This document shows positions 9,760 through 18,080 of a stretch of DNA of 64,000 nt, in pieces; within the stretch, counting starts at the first letter, position 1; each line of letters begins with the position of its first letter. Below the pieces are notes generated by a model that was not told the origin of the DNA, ran no database searches, and saw nothing but the letters and a program-made list of their open reading frames with translations. Position numbers and translations under genes: made by a program. Location of the stretch: positions 1 to 64,000 of the forward strand of contig NZ_JONM01000005.1 of the NCBI RefSeq assembly GCF_000711875.1, written 5' to 3'. The DNA is from Andreprevotia chitinilytica DSM 18519 (GTDB lineage Bacteria; Pseudomonadota; Gammaproteobacteria; Burkholderiales; Chitinibacteraceae).

Positions 9760-10125
9760 CTATTTGCGGCGCCCAAATCCGCTACTCAAACATCGGGCGC
9801 TGCTGAGAAGGCCCGCTCAAGCGTCCTGCAGGGCGGGAAGGGCAAACACACACCACTGCCGCAATCGTTGGCGCGGCGCTGACGAGCGCAGCTGTGCGGA
9901 CACGCCGAAGCGGTCGATTCCTCATCTAACAGCGATCCCATGTTGGCTTGTCTCGCGATATGAGAGTGCGCTCAAACTTCGTTTTCCATGCCCTGCGTGC
10001 AGTAAGCCCCACGTCGAATCTACCCCGCTTGCGAAGCGCATTTAATATCGGGTAACTGTCCATTTCCTTTCGTGTAAATAACCATTAAGCTGTCGAACTT
10101 CCCAGATTCCGTCTGCCGGTCGTCC
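9760..10125 (+). other. Gap between tRNA terminator and vgrG: no gene seen
   Basis: No open frame here has coding character. The last 80 bases are AT-richer (around TTTAATATCGGG and GTGTAAATAACCATTAAG) and probably hold the promoter and leader of the vgrG operon, but no clear -35/-10 pair or sigma-54 GG/GC motif was found. Confidence 0.5.
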
Positions 10126-12507
10126 ATGCTCGACACCCTCCTCGCGTCCTTCGCCACCGCCTTCAGCCAAGCCAACCGGCTGCTTGAACTCCACTTCAGC
10201 GACGGCAGCGGCCCGGCCGCCGATACCCTGTTGCCGCATGTGTTAACCGGCTCAGGGCAGTTGTCGACCTGCTACCGCTACACGCTGCAATGTTTGTCCT
10301 CGGATGTGAGTCTGGAACTCAAGACCTTGTTGGGTCTGGGGGTGGAAGTCGGCATTCTCTCGGCCGACGGCGGCCGGCAGGTGATTACCGGCTTGGTGAC
10401 TTCTGCCGAATTCGCCGGTTCCGATGGCGGTTTCAGCCGCTACGACCTGACCATCGAACCGCCACTGGCGCTGTTGCGGCAACGGACGACCAGCCGGGTG
10501 TTTCAGGACCTGTCCGTCCCCGCCATCGTCAAACAGATCCTCGACGAACACCTCGCCGGCAACCCGGCCCTCGCTGCCAGCTTTGCCGCCGAATTCGATT
10601 TATCCAAGACCTACCCGCAACGCTCCTATTGCGCCCAGTACCGTGAATCCGATCTGGATTTCATCCAGCGTCTGCTGGCGGAGGAAGGCATTGCCTATCG
10701 CTTCCGTTTTACCGCCGGGGATGCACCGGTCACGACCTTCGTGGCCTTCGATGATCCGTATCAACTCGATGCGGCCGAACAAGCCCGCATCCGCTTCCAT
10801 CGCGCCGCCGCCACCGAAGCCGACGACACCCTGACCCAGTGGGGCGCGGTGCGGCAGATCACCCCCGGTCAGGTGCAACTGGCGAGTTTCGACTACAAGC
10901 CGGTCGATGCGCTCAAGGCGGAAGACGGCACCGCCGTCGATCATGGTGATGGCGGCCGGCAGGCGCAAAGCACCCTCATCCATTACGACGCACCGGGTGG
11001 TTACTTCGGCCAGGACAGCGACGATCTGTCGCGCTATGCGCAATTGCGCCAGCAAGCCTTCGATCGGGCGGCCAAGACGTTTAGTGGTGAAGGTACGGTG
11101 CGGTCGCTCAACATCGGCGAATGGTTCCAGCTCGACAGCCACCCGGCCCATGACGACGATGCGCCGGAGAATCGCCAGTTCACCGTCACCGGCCATACCC
11201 TCACTGCTTATAACAATCTGCCCGGTGAGCTGCAGCAGGGCGTGCGTGGTTTGTTGGCGCAGAGCGACAGCCCGGCGCAGCCGTTCAAGGTGCGGGTGGA
11301 TGCCGTTCGCCGCGGCATTCCGCTCAATCCCGCCTTCGCCGACACCGACCACAGCAAACCCACCGCCCCCGGCCTGCAAACCGCCACTGTCGTTGGCCCC
11401 TCGGGCGAAGAGATTCATACCGATGCGATGGGCCGCATCAAGATCCAATTGCACTGGCAACGCCCGGACGAACATCCCCAAAGCGGCGCCAATCGTGACG
11501 ACAACAGCAGCTGCTGGGTGCGAGTGGCTTACCCGAGTGCTGGCGACGGCTGGGGCACGCAACACATCCCGCGCGTGGGGCAGGAAGTGGTGGTGCAGTT
11601 CGTCGAGGGCGATATCGACCGGCCGCTGGTCACCGGCGTGCTGTTCAACGGCGCGCACCGCACACCGACCTTCAGTGGTGCGGGCTCCTTGCCGGCCAAC
11701 AAGACGCTGTCCGGCCTCAAGAGCCAGGAATACAAAGGCAGCCAGTACAACGAACTGCTGTTCGATGACTCGACCGGCGAAGTCAGAACCAAGCTCTCCT
11801 CCGAGCATGGCAAGACCCAGCTCAATCAGGGCTACCTCACCCACCCACGAGCAGACGGCAAGGCCGAAGCGCGCGGGGAAGGATTTGAACTCCGTACCGA
11901 CCGCCACGGCGCACTCCGCGCCGGCCATGGCTTATTGATCAGCGCGGACGCGAGAAACGGCGCGACCGGCAAACAACTCGACCGCAGCGAAGCGCAATCC
12001 CAACTCGATGCCGCCTTCGCCCTGGCACAAACCCTGAGCGACACCGCCACGCATCAACAGGCGGATACCACGGAAACGGGTAAAGACAACCTCACCGTCC
12101 AGAGCGACAACAGTGCCGGGCCGAAGAAGATCATCGGTCACCAGCAACATCTGAAAGACGCGCTGAAGAGCTGGGACAAGGGCAGCAACACCGACAAGGA
12201 CGGCAAGAGCGGATCGCAAGACCAGGCCGGCCAGCAACCGATCCTCGTCCTCAGTGCCCCGGCGGGTATTGCCGCGACCACACCGCAAAGCCAGACCATT
12301 ACTGCGGGCACCAATCTTGATCTGGTCGCGCAGCGCGACACCAACCAGACCTCTGGCCGTAGATGGCTGCATAACGTCGGGGAGCATATTTCGTTGTTCG
12401 TGGCGGGGGTGAAGGACAAGGTCTCCCTGAAGCTGATTGCGGCCAAGGGCAAAGTTCAAATGCAGGCGCAGGACGATTCGGTGGAGATTGCGGCGGCCAA
12501 GGACATC
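10126..12507 (+). repeat. Long inverted repeat, copy 1 (vgrG N-terminal and core region)
   Basis: This segment, the 5' 2.4 kb of the first vgrG, is nearly identical at DNA level to the reverse complement of 35573-37976. Identity begins at the ATG and stops abruptly after the codons for AAKDI. The only length difference noticed is eight extra codons in copy 2. Confidence 0.93.
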
Positions 12508-12981
12508 AGCCACGCAGCCCAAATCAATGCACTGATCAACGCTGGCAAGGAAGTGCTACTTACCTCCGGCGGCGCGTATATCCGCATCGCTGGCGGCAAC
12601 ATCGAGATCCATGCGCCGGGCAAGATTGATATCAAGGGGGCCAGCCAGAGCATGGGCGGGCCGGCGAGCATGAATTTGCCGCGACCGGATTTTCCTCTCG
12701 GCAAGCATCAGCTCGTGATCGAGCGCCAGTATCACGATGAAGAACCATTAAAGGGAGCGGATTATATTGCGACGTTCTCCGATGGTTCCGTCAAAAAAGG
12801 CTCGCTGGATGCCAATGGTCAAGCGCGCTTAAACGATGTACCGCCGGGGGCAGTGCAGGTGGAATTCGGGCCGGACAAACGCGGGTTCAAACGCAAAGAT
12901 CAGCAATCCACGACGGGCTACAAGGAAACCCTGTCCGAAGCTGATATCCGCAAACTGATCGCCAAACACGGAGGAGCCTAA
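10126..12981 (+). CDS. vgrG: T6SS tip protein VgrG (TssI), copy 1
   Basis: A 951-residue VgrG spike protein. Residues about 1-420 form the gp27-like base, about 425-520 the gp5-like OB domain (DAMGRIKIQLHW, SCWVRVAYPSAGDGWG, PRVGQEVVVQF), and about 690-850 a DUF2345 extension before the needle. After residue about 795 the sequence departs from copy 2: a different needle end, then about 90 residues (from LGKHQLVIERQY) that look like a carboxypeptidase-regulatory or transthyretin-like beta domain with DGSVKKGSLDANGQARLNDVPPG. Such C-terminal domains often dock a cargo effector, and the next gene starts two bases later. It trimerises on the Hcp tube and is fired into neighbours. Confidence 0.95.
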   Translation: MLDTLLASFATAFSQANRLLELHFSDGSGPAADTLLPHVLTGSGQLSTCYRYTLQCLSSDVSLELKTLLGLGVEVGILSADGGRQVITGLVTSAEFAGSDGGFSRYDLTIEPPLALLRQRTTSRVFQDLSVPAIVKQILDEHLAGNPALAASFAAEFDLSKTYPQRSYCAQYRESDLDFIQRLLAEEGIAYRFRFTAGDAPVTTFVAFDDPYQLDAAEQARIRFHRAAATEADDTLTQWGAVRQITPGQVQLASFDYKPVDALKAEDGTAVDHGDGGRQAQSTLIHYDAPGGYFGQDSDDLSRYAQLRQQAFDRAAKTFSGEGTVRSLNIGEWFQLDSHPAHDDDAPENRQFTVTGHTLTAYNNLPGELQQGVRGLLAQSDSPAQPFKVRVDAVRRGIPLNPAFADTDHSKPTAPGLQTATVVGPSGEEIHTDAMGRIKIQLHWQRPDEHPQSGANRDDNSSCWVRVAYPSAGDGWGTQHIPRVGQEVVVQFVEGDIDRPLVTGVLFNGAHRTPTFSGAGSLPANKTLSGLKSQEYKGSQYNELLFDDSTGEVRTKLSSEHGKTQLNQGYLTHPRADGKAEARGEGFELRTDRHGALRAGHGLLISADARNGATGKQLDRSEAQSQLDAAFALAQTLSDTATHQQADTTETGKDNLTVQSDNSAGPKKIIGHQQHLKDALKSWDKGSNTDKDGKSGSQDQAGQQPILVLSAPAGIAATTPQSQTITAGTNLDLVAQRDTNQTSGRRWLHNVGEHISLFVAGVKDKVSLKLIAAKGKVQMQAQDDSVEIAAAKDISHAAQINALINAGKEVLLTSGGAYIRIAGGNIEIHAPGKIDIKGASQSMGGPASMNLPRPDFPLGKHQLVIERQYHDEEPLKGADYIATFSDGSVKKGSLDANGQARLNDVPPGAVQVEFGPDKRGFKRKDQQSTTGYKETLSEADIRKLIAKHGGA

Positions 12982-12983
12982 GC

Positions 12984-14567
12984 ATGTCGGATGTCAGCAC
13001 TGCTACGCTCAAAAAATGGGGCATGGACATTGGCGATGCCATTTGGGGGACCGTGCAAGGTGCCTTCAATGAGCGCCAAACTACGACGCAGGTCATTGTC
13101 GATGCCGCTATCGGAATGATTCCACTCGTGGGCGACGTGACCGCGGCGCGCGATTTGCTGGCCGTGAGTATCCGCCTCGTGCGTGAGCCGGCTCGACGCA
13201 CTCAGGTCATGGAGTGGGTGCTGCTCACGATCTTGATCTTCGCACTGATTCCTGTTGCCGGCGGCGTCATCAAGGGGGTCGGCCGCCTCGCCATGCGCGT
13301 AGGCAAAGATGTCGCGGAGAACCACAAGATTCTGGCTGAAATCATTGGTTTTCTGAATCGCATGGGCCACGGCAATGCCGTGAAATGGCTGAAAGAGCTC
13401 GAAGTCCTGAAGTATGAAAAAGAGCTGGTCGCCAAATTCAAAGGCTTTTGTGAAAGCATCTCCACTGCTATTGGAGAAATACTGAAAGCCAGAATTGGTA
13501 AGATGCTGCCGGATAGACTGCGCAACGTGCTAATCAGTATTCGCGATGGCATGCTGATGTTGCGTGATCTTGGGGCCAAATATATTCCGGAAGGCTTGAA
13601 GGAATTCCATACCAAGCTGAAAGTACTGCAGGGCATGCTCTACAAGGGCGAAATACACATGCTCGCTACGGGTGAGAAACAGCTGACTCGCGAAGTAGAA
13701 GCTCACTTGATCGAAAAGGAAGTGAGAGCAGCTATTAAGGCGGGCAAATATCCACAAAATTTAGTGAGCGCAGTTAACAACCCGGAAAAAGCGGCTCAAT
13801 TAGCAAGCCTTTTCGATCAAAAAAAGATAGCGCAAGGCTGGCCTGATTTGTTGCGAAAAGCGGAGCTACATCCGGGGTATGGAAATACTACATATTACAA
13901 ACCCCTGAGCACCTTCTCCGGAAAAATTGATGCTTGGGCCGCTGAAGATTTTGCTGGCAAGACAATCTTTCGAAGTTTTGGAACCGGGAGCAAACTTGCG
14001 CCTCATCCAACGAATGCGCAAGGGTATTTTTGGGGCGTAGGTCATATGCCAGCTAGCGGTGAAGCATGGCGTGGCCCTTATGCAGTATTGGACGAATGGA
14101 ATGGGAATGGCCTTATTGTCTTGGTCACATTTCCATCTGCCTCCATTATCAAGAAAGAACATGAACTTGAGGTCGCACTCAAAGGTTGGTTCGGCCAAGT
14201 ATCAGAGCAATTTGGTGACCATATCCGATCGCAATATTTGGAAGGCGGTGGGCATCAAGTGGGTATTGGCGGGTTTCCAGCAAAGCTGGAAGCGGCAATC
14301 AAGGAGCTTGGTGAAGCTGCAAAAGCAGGGAAAGGCGGAGGTACCGCAGAAGTGATGGGCGTAAAGATTGAAGTCAAGGCCACCGGGTGGGTAGATGTGG
14401 AAGGTAAGCATGGTTATGCAGCCTCTGGTGAAGACGTATCGAAATACGCACAAGAGACACGACGACTTGAAGTGGACGAAGTTAAATCAAAATTGAGTAA
14501 TCACCCGATTACCGCCGGCGCACGTGTTGCGAACCAAGCCGGTCAGCCGAGTCAGCAAGGCAAATGA
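12984..14567 (+). CDS. Putative VgrG-cargo T6SS effector, unrecognised C-terminal toxin domain
   Basis: A 527-residue protein starting two bases after vgrG. Residues 1-110 contain GMDIGDAIWGTVQGAFNE and a hydrophobic segment (about 76-100, EWVLLTILIFALIPVAGG), an N-terminal layout I recall from VgrG-linked effectors (DUF6861-like, from memory). Residues 110-290 are helical. Residues about 295-435 look like a compact toxin domain: FRSFGTGSK (329-337), GYFWGVGHMP (347-356), RGPYAVLDEWN (363-373) and GGGHQVGI (421-428), vaguely like NAD-consuming toxins (NADase or ADP-ribosyltransferase), but this is only a pattern guess. The DNA turns AT-richer than vgrG from about 13.6 kb, suggesting a swapped toxin module. 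Two immunity-like genes follow. Confidence 0.7.
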   Translation: MSDVSTATLKKWGMDIGDAIWGTVQGAFNERQTTTQVIVDAAIGMIPLVGDVTAARDLLAVSIRLVREPARRTQVMEWVLLTILIFALIPVAGGVIKGVGRLAMRVGKDVAENHKILAEIIGFLNRMGHGNAVKWLKELEVLKYEKELVAKFKGFCESISTAIGEILKARIGKMLPDRLRNVLISIRDGMLMLRDLGAKYIPEGLKEFHTKLKVLQGMLYKGEIHMLATGEKQLTREVEAHLIEKEVRAAIKAGKYPQNLVSAVNNPEKAAQLASLFDQKKIAQGWPDLLRKAELHPGYGNTTYYKPLSTFSGKIDAWAAEDFAGKTIFRSFGTGSKLAPHPTNAQGYFWGVGHMPASGEAWRGPYAVLDEWNGNGLIVLVTFPSASIIKKEHELEVALKGWFGQVSEQFGDHIRSQYLEGGGHQVGIGGFPAKLEAAIKELGEAAKAGKGGGTAEVMGVKIEVKATGWVDVEGKHGYAASGEDVSKYAQETRRLEVDEVKSKLSNHPITAGARVANQAGQPSQQGK

Positions 14568-15625
14568 ATATGAATAATATGGAACGAGGCCGGAGACGGC
14601 GATTTTGGCTGCTCAAAAAATGGTCAAGTTATACGGTTTGGGAACATTACGCGACCGTGTTTGATGCTTTTGTCAAAGCATATGAAGAAGCCGTCGCTAA
14701 TTGGCCGGAAGGCGAAGCGCCACCCGAAAGAAATCTGCGTTTTGCCTACGAAGCGCAGGAACTGTATCCGCAGGGTTTGGCTGCGCTAAAGCTTGGTGAT
14801 CGCACCGTATGGCGCAATCGGGAAGACGGCTACCTTGGCCACGCAGCCTTTGCGGTCTTGCGGGCAACAGAAAGCATTACTTCTGAGGAAATCAATCGAT
14901 ATGACGGAGGGGAAAGGGGAACGCCCCGGTATGACAGCTGGACACCCCGTTTGGAGCAATTACGCCTTCTAAAGGAACAGGTATCACCACTTGGAGGCAT
15001 TCTGGTTTACGAGCCTCAGCCAGCCTCTGACGCCAAACCAACGGCCGCATATGGGCTTGGTGATTATGACGTTAACGCCATTCTCGATGAAGATGCCCCT
15101 AGTATCGGTTTCACACCAGCGCTATGCCCGGCAGCCCCTGCAGTATCAGGAATACTGATAGAAAGCGGCGAATCCATTCCTGTCGATGGCATTTGGGAGC
15201 TTGCATTACCTGAACAGCCAGCTGGAAAAACGGATCGGCTTAACTATTTTCTGAAAAAAACCGTTGCGCCTTGGGTGAATGACCCAAGCAAGGGATACGT
15301 ACCCGGTAAACAGTTTGTTCTGCCAGTGACTTGGCGCTTGGTTTGGGAAGACACCCGCTATCAAGACGGCAAAATCCCAGACGAGCTGGAGTATTTGAGT
15401 CCGACCTTAGATGAGCCTGAATCGGCAACCGCCACCTTGCCTGATGAGGCGCTTACCGGCCGCGTTGAAGGCAATCGGCCTTGCCCGCGTACCGGTTTTT
15501 GGTATACACCGGCCAAGCAGGATAGTCGTCAACGCTTTGAAAAGAACCAAAACATGCCGGTATTTTCAGAATCAAACTATGGCGCAACGATTTGGTATTG
15601 GGATGCAAATCAAGAGACAGATTAA
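14564..15625 (+). CDS. Putative immunity protein A (Imm71/Imm72-like)
   Basis: A 353-residue soluble protein with no signal peptide, overlapping the effector stop by four bases (ATGA), so translationally coupled. It begins with ERGRRRRFWLLKKWSSYTVW, followed by a helical N-terminal half and a C-terminal part ending GATIWYWDA. The RRxxFWLLKKxSSYTxW start is what I recall of Imm71/Imm72 families found beside polymorphic toxins; the family name is tentative. Position and coupling make immunity against the preceding effector the likeliest role. The next gene is a clear paralogue. Several in-frame ATGs (14564, 14570, 14579) are possible starts; the first is used because of the overlap. Confidence 0.65.
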   Translation: MNMNNMERGRRRRFWLLKKWSSYTVWEHYATVFDAFVKAYEEAVANWPEGEAPPERNLRFAYEAQELYPQGLAALKLGDRTVWRNREDGYLGHAAFAVLRATESITSEEINRYDGGERGTPRYDSWTPRLEQLRLLKEQVSPLGGILVYEPQPASDAKPTAAYGLGDYDVNAILDEDAPSIGFTPALCPAAPAVSGILIESGESIPVDGIWELALPEQPAGKTDRLNYFLKKTVAPWVNDPSKGYVPGKQFVLPVTWRLVWEDTRYQDGKIPDELEYLSPTLDEPESATATLPDEALTGRVEGNRPCPRTGFWYTPAKQDSRQRFEKNQNMPVFSESNYGATIWYWDANQETD

Positions 15626-15683
15626 GAACCTCTTTATTGATAGGCAATCGCCGCTACCGATTAAAGAGTGGGCATTTTCGATC

Positions 15684-16766
15684 ATGCCAGAAGGCATGGA
15701 ACGCGGGCGTAGACGCCTTTTCTGGTTGTTAAAAAAATGGTCTAGCTATACGGTATGGGAACACCATGCCAACGCCTTCGATGTATTCGTCAAAGCCTAT
15801 GAAGACGCCGTTGCAAATTGGCCAGCAGGTGAGGCACCTCCTGAATTTAACCTGCACTTCGCTTATGAAGCGCAGGAGCTATACGCCCAAGGTTTGGCAC
15901 TGCTCAAGCAAGGTAACCGCACGGTATGGCGCGATTGGGAGGACGGGTACTTATCCAAAGCAGAGTCAGCCTCGTTCAGGGCGATGGAAAGCATCACTTC
16001 GAAAGAATCGAATGAGTTATTTGGCGGAGAGCGAGGCCAGCCGCGTTACGATGATTGGACGCCACGCTTGGAGCAATTACGTTTGCTAAAGGAACAGGCA
16101 AGCCTGGCAGGCGTTTCGTTAGTTAGAGAGCCAACTGCCATGAAATATTATGGCAATGACAAGCCCCCGGCATTTTGCGGTGAATACTTTAGCGAAATGG
16201 ATGCTGAAATTGATTCCACGGACCGCACAACGGGCTTGTTGCGTTTCGGCTATGCCCCTCTGAATTGCCCAGCCACGCCAGAGCTAAGCAATATCACCGT
16301 GAAGAGCGGCGAGCGTTTACCTTGCGATGGTATTTGGGAGCCTGTCTTTTCGAACCATCCATCAGGAAAAACGGATGCCCTGAATTATTTCCTGAAAGGG
16401 GCCAATGCACCGTGGGTGAGAGACCCCGAGCGTCGAGCCATGCACAAGGAGTTTGTACTCCCAATGACATGGCAGCTCGTTTGGGAAGATCGTCGTTACC
16501 TTGATTGCCAGGTTCCGGACGAGTCTGAATATCTTGATTCAGATTTTGGCCAAGAGAACCAAGAAGATACGCACGCATCACGCACCCAGCCTTCAATAAC
16601 GCGGGTGGAGGGTAACCACTCCTGCCCACAGGCAGGGTTCTGGTACACCCCTGCCAGGCAAGACTCGCGTCGCAAGTATGAGCGTGGTGAATTGATGCCT
16701 GATTATCCTGAATCAAGCTACGGTGCAACAATCTGGTACTGGGATACGGACCAAACGACGCAATGA
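15684..16766 (+). CDS. Putative immunity protein B, paralogue of the preceding gene
   Basis: A product of about 360 residues from the ATG at 15684, colinear with its upstream paralogue from ERGRRRLFWLLKKWSSYTVW to GATIWYWDT. The frame is open further upstream (to 15411, inside the previous gene, and an ATG at 15603), so the start is uncertain; 15684 was chosen because homology to the paralogue begins there. The middle (about 150-190) and an acidic stretch near residue 300 differ most. Tandem diverged immunity copies commonly protect against variants of a toxin. It ends with a four-base overlap with the next gene. Confidence 0.62.
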   Translation: MPEGMERGRRRLFWLLKKWSSYTVWEHHANAFDVFVKAYEDAVANWPAGEAPPEFNLHFAYEAQELYAQGLALLKQGNRTVWRDWEDGYLSKAESASFRAMESITSKESNELFGGERGQPRYDDWTPRLEQLRLLKEQASLAGVSLVREPTAMKYYGNDKPPAFCGEYFSEMDAEIDSTDRTTGLLRFGYAPLNCPATPELSNITVKSGERLPCDGIWEPVFSNHPSGKTDALNYFLKGANAPWVRDPERRAMHKEFVLPMTWQLVWEDRRYLDCQVPDESEYLDSDFGQENQEDTHASRTQPSITRVEGNHSCPQAGFWYTPARQDSRRKYERGELMPDYPESSYGATIWYWDTDQTTQ

Positions 16767-17179
16767 GAAATTTGAATTACAAGGCCTTGTGTATATCCAG
16801 TCTGTTTCTCAGCGTATCAGTTGTAGCTTGTGCCAATGATTTGCTGGGTACATTTGGTCATGATGCGACAGAGAATGCACAGACTCCCGTCTGGATGGTT
16901 ACCCAGAATGGCCGATCATTCAATCTATACAGGCATGGCGATCATTCCAATCAAGCTGTGAAGTTACTCTCAGAGGCCGATAGAAAAGGCTTTTGGGAGA
17001 AGATGTGGTGGAAATCAACCTCATATACGCAAGCACAATGCATCGGTGCCGGTGAGCTTGTCCTGTGCTATGTGCCAAGCAAAGCCAGAAAAATGGAACG
17101 CAGTTTAAAAACACAGAAAAATGATTACTTTTACTATGATCCAATGTCCGGTGTCATGGAAGTCCACAAAATCAAATAA
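16763..17179 (+). CDS. Small exported protein of unknown function
   Basis: A 138-residue protein overlapping the preceding immunity gene by four bases (ATGA). The first 25 residues form a signal peptide (CISSLFLSVSVVACAND); it could be cut by signal peptidase I after ACA or, less typically, lipidated at the cysteine of VVAC. The mature part is small and hydrophilic (NGRSFNLYRHGDHSNQ, WWKSTSY). I recognise no family. Coupling to a cytosolic immunity pair while being exported suggests it may act in the periplasm, either as additional immunity or on an exported target. The gene is AT-richer than the T6SS core. Confidence 0.6.
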   Translation: MRNLNYKALCISSLFLSVSVVACANDLLGTFGHDATENAQTPVWMVTQNGRSFNLYRHGDHSNQAVKLLSEADRKGFWEKMWWKSTSYTQAQCIGAGELVLCYVPSKARKMERSLKTQKNDYFYYDPMSGVMEVHKIK

Positions 17180-17262
17180 AAAGCGCTCACGCGCCCTCGG
17201 TTCAATGTATTCGTTGTGCCACGCTGCATAGGGTAATGCCCAGCTACAACCAAGGAAAACCA

Positions 17263-17994
17263 ATGGGTTTTTGGTCAAATCTCTTCAAGAACAAATCTGA
17301 GCAATCACCAGAACGCATCTCCGCAGCCGCTAACGTGGAGTCCGACGTCGATGCGGACACCCTATTAGCCGAGCCAATCGCTGCCTTGCAAAACGGCCAG
17401 CTGGAAGAGGCCATTCGTTTGGCCGCACCGTTTCTTGATTCTGCACGTGCCGATGTCTGCGCAGATGCTTTCCGCCTGGGCGCATTGGCAAAAAGCCGAT
17501 TGCAGGATTGGCCAGCCGCATTCAATGACTGGCTGGCACTTTTTGAGCTGGAGCCGACCTCCCACAATGCTTTGCAATTGGCATCGGCTTCGGTGATGTG
17601 CGGCGAGGTTGCGCGTGGCGAGGCGTGGTTTGCCAAATACCGCGAAATCGATGAAAAAACGCCGTCGTTCCCGCTTGTTTCGGCAACGACCAATTTCATC
17701 TCGGCATGCAATCAAAGCGGTCACGTACAAGCCGCGTTACCTTATCTCGAATGGATGCGCGATTTGTATCGGCATGTGGGGATTACCGACGATACCTTTC
17801 TCTATCTGCGTGGCGTGCCATTTCTATCCACTTTCCTTGAAAACAGCGGCCCGATGATCGCGGCGATCTTGCCGCCGGCAGAATTCAAAGCGTGGTTTGA
17901 ACAAATGATCCCGGAGCTGGATGAGGATGGCGGGGCGATGGTGCGCAATTGGCTGGATCAGCAAGCCGCGCCTATCGATTCACCCGTGTCTTGA
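17263..17994 (+). CDS. TPR-like helical protein in the effector module
   Basis: A protein of about 243 residues from the ATG at 17263, which has an AAGGAAAA ribosome binding site; the open frame extends to 17236 but without a site. It starts MGFWSNLFKNKSEQ, then has helical pairs resembling tetratricopeptide repeats (EPIAALQNGQLEEAIRLA; RLQDWPAAFNDWLALFELEP; GEVARGEAWFAKYREID). No signal peptide or membrane helix. Lying between the effector/immunity genes and clpV, it may be an adaptor or another immunity-type protein; function is unproven. Confidence 0.6.
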   Translation: MGFWSNLFKNKSEQSPERISAAANVESDVDADTLLAEPIAALQNGQLEEAIRLAAPFLDSARADVCADAFRLGALAKSRLQDWPAAFNDWLALFELEPTSHNALQLASASVMCGEVARGEAWFAKYREIDEKTPSFPLVSATTNFISACNQSGHVQAALPYLEWMRDLYRHVGITDDTFLYLRGVPFLSTFLENSGPMIAAILPPAEFKAWFEQMIPELDEDGGAMVRNWLDQQAAPIDSPVS

Positions 17995-18080
17995 TCCCGC
18001 GCCAATCCAGTCCAAGCAAATCCAATCGTTCAATCGTTTCGATTCGCCATACCCAATAACGTCATAACGGAAAAAAACCG

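Noticed and set aside
9764-10045. 93-codon frame between tRNA-Ser and vgrG
   Set aside because: Arg/Cys/His-rich composition typical of non-coding GC-rich DNA, no start signal.
15411-15683. N-terminal extension of immunity B
   Set aside because: Lies within the preceding gene and continues to 15684 without resemblance to the paralogue; kept only as an alternative start.
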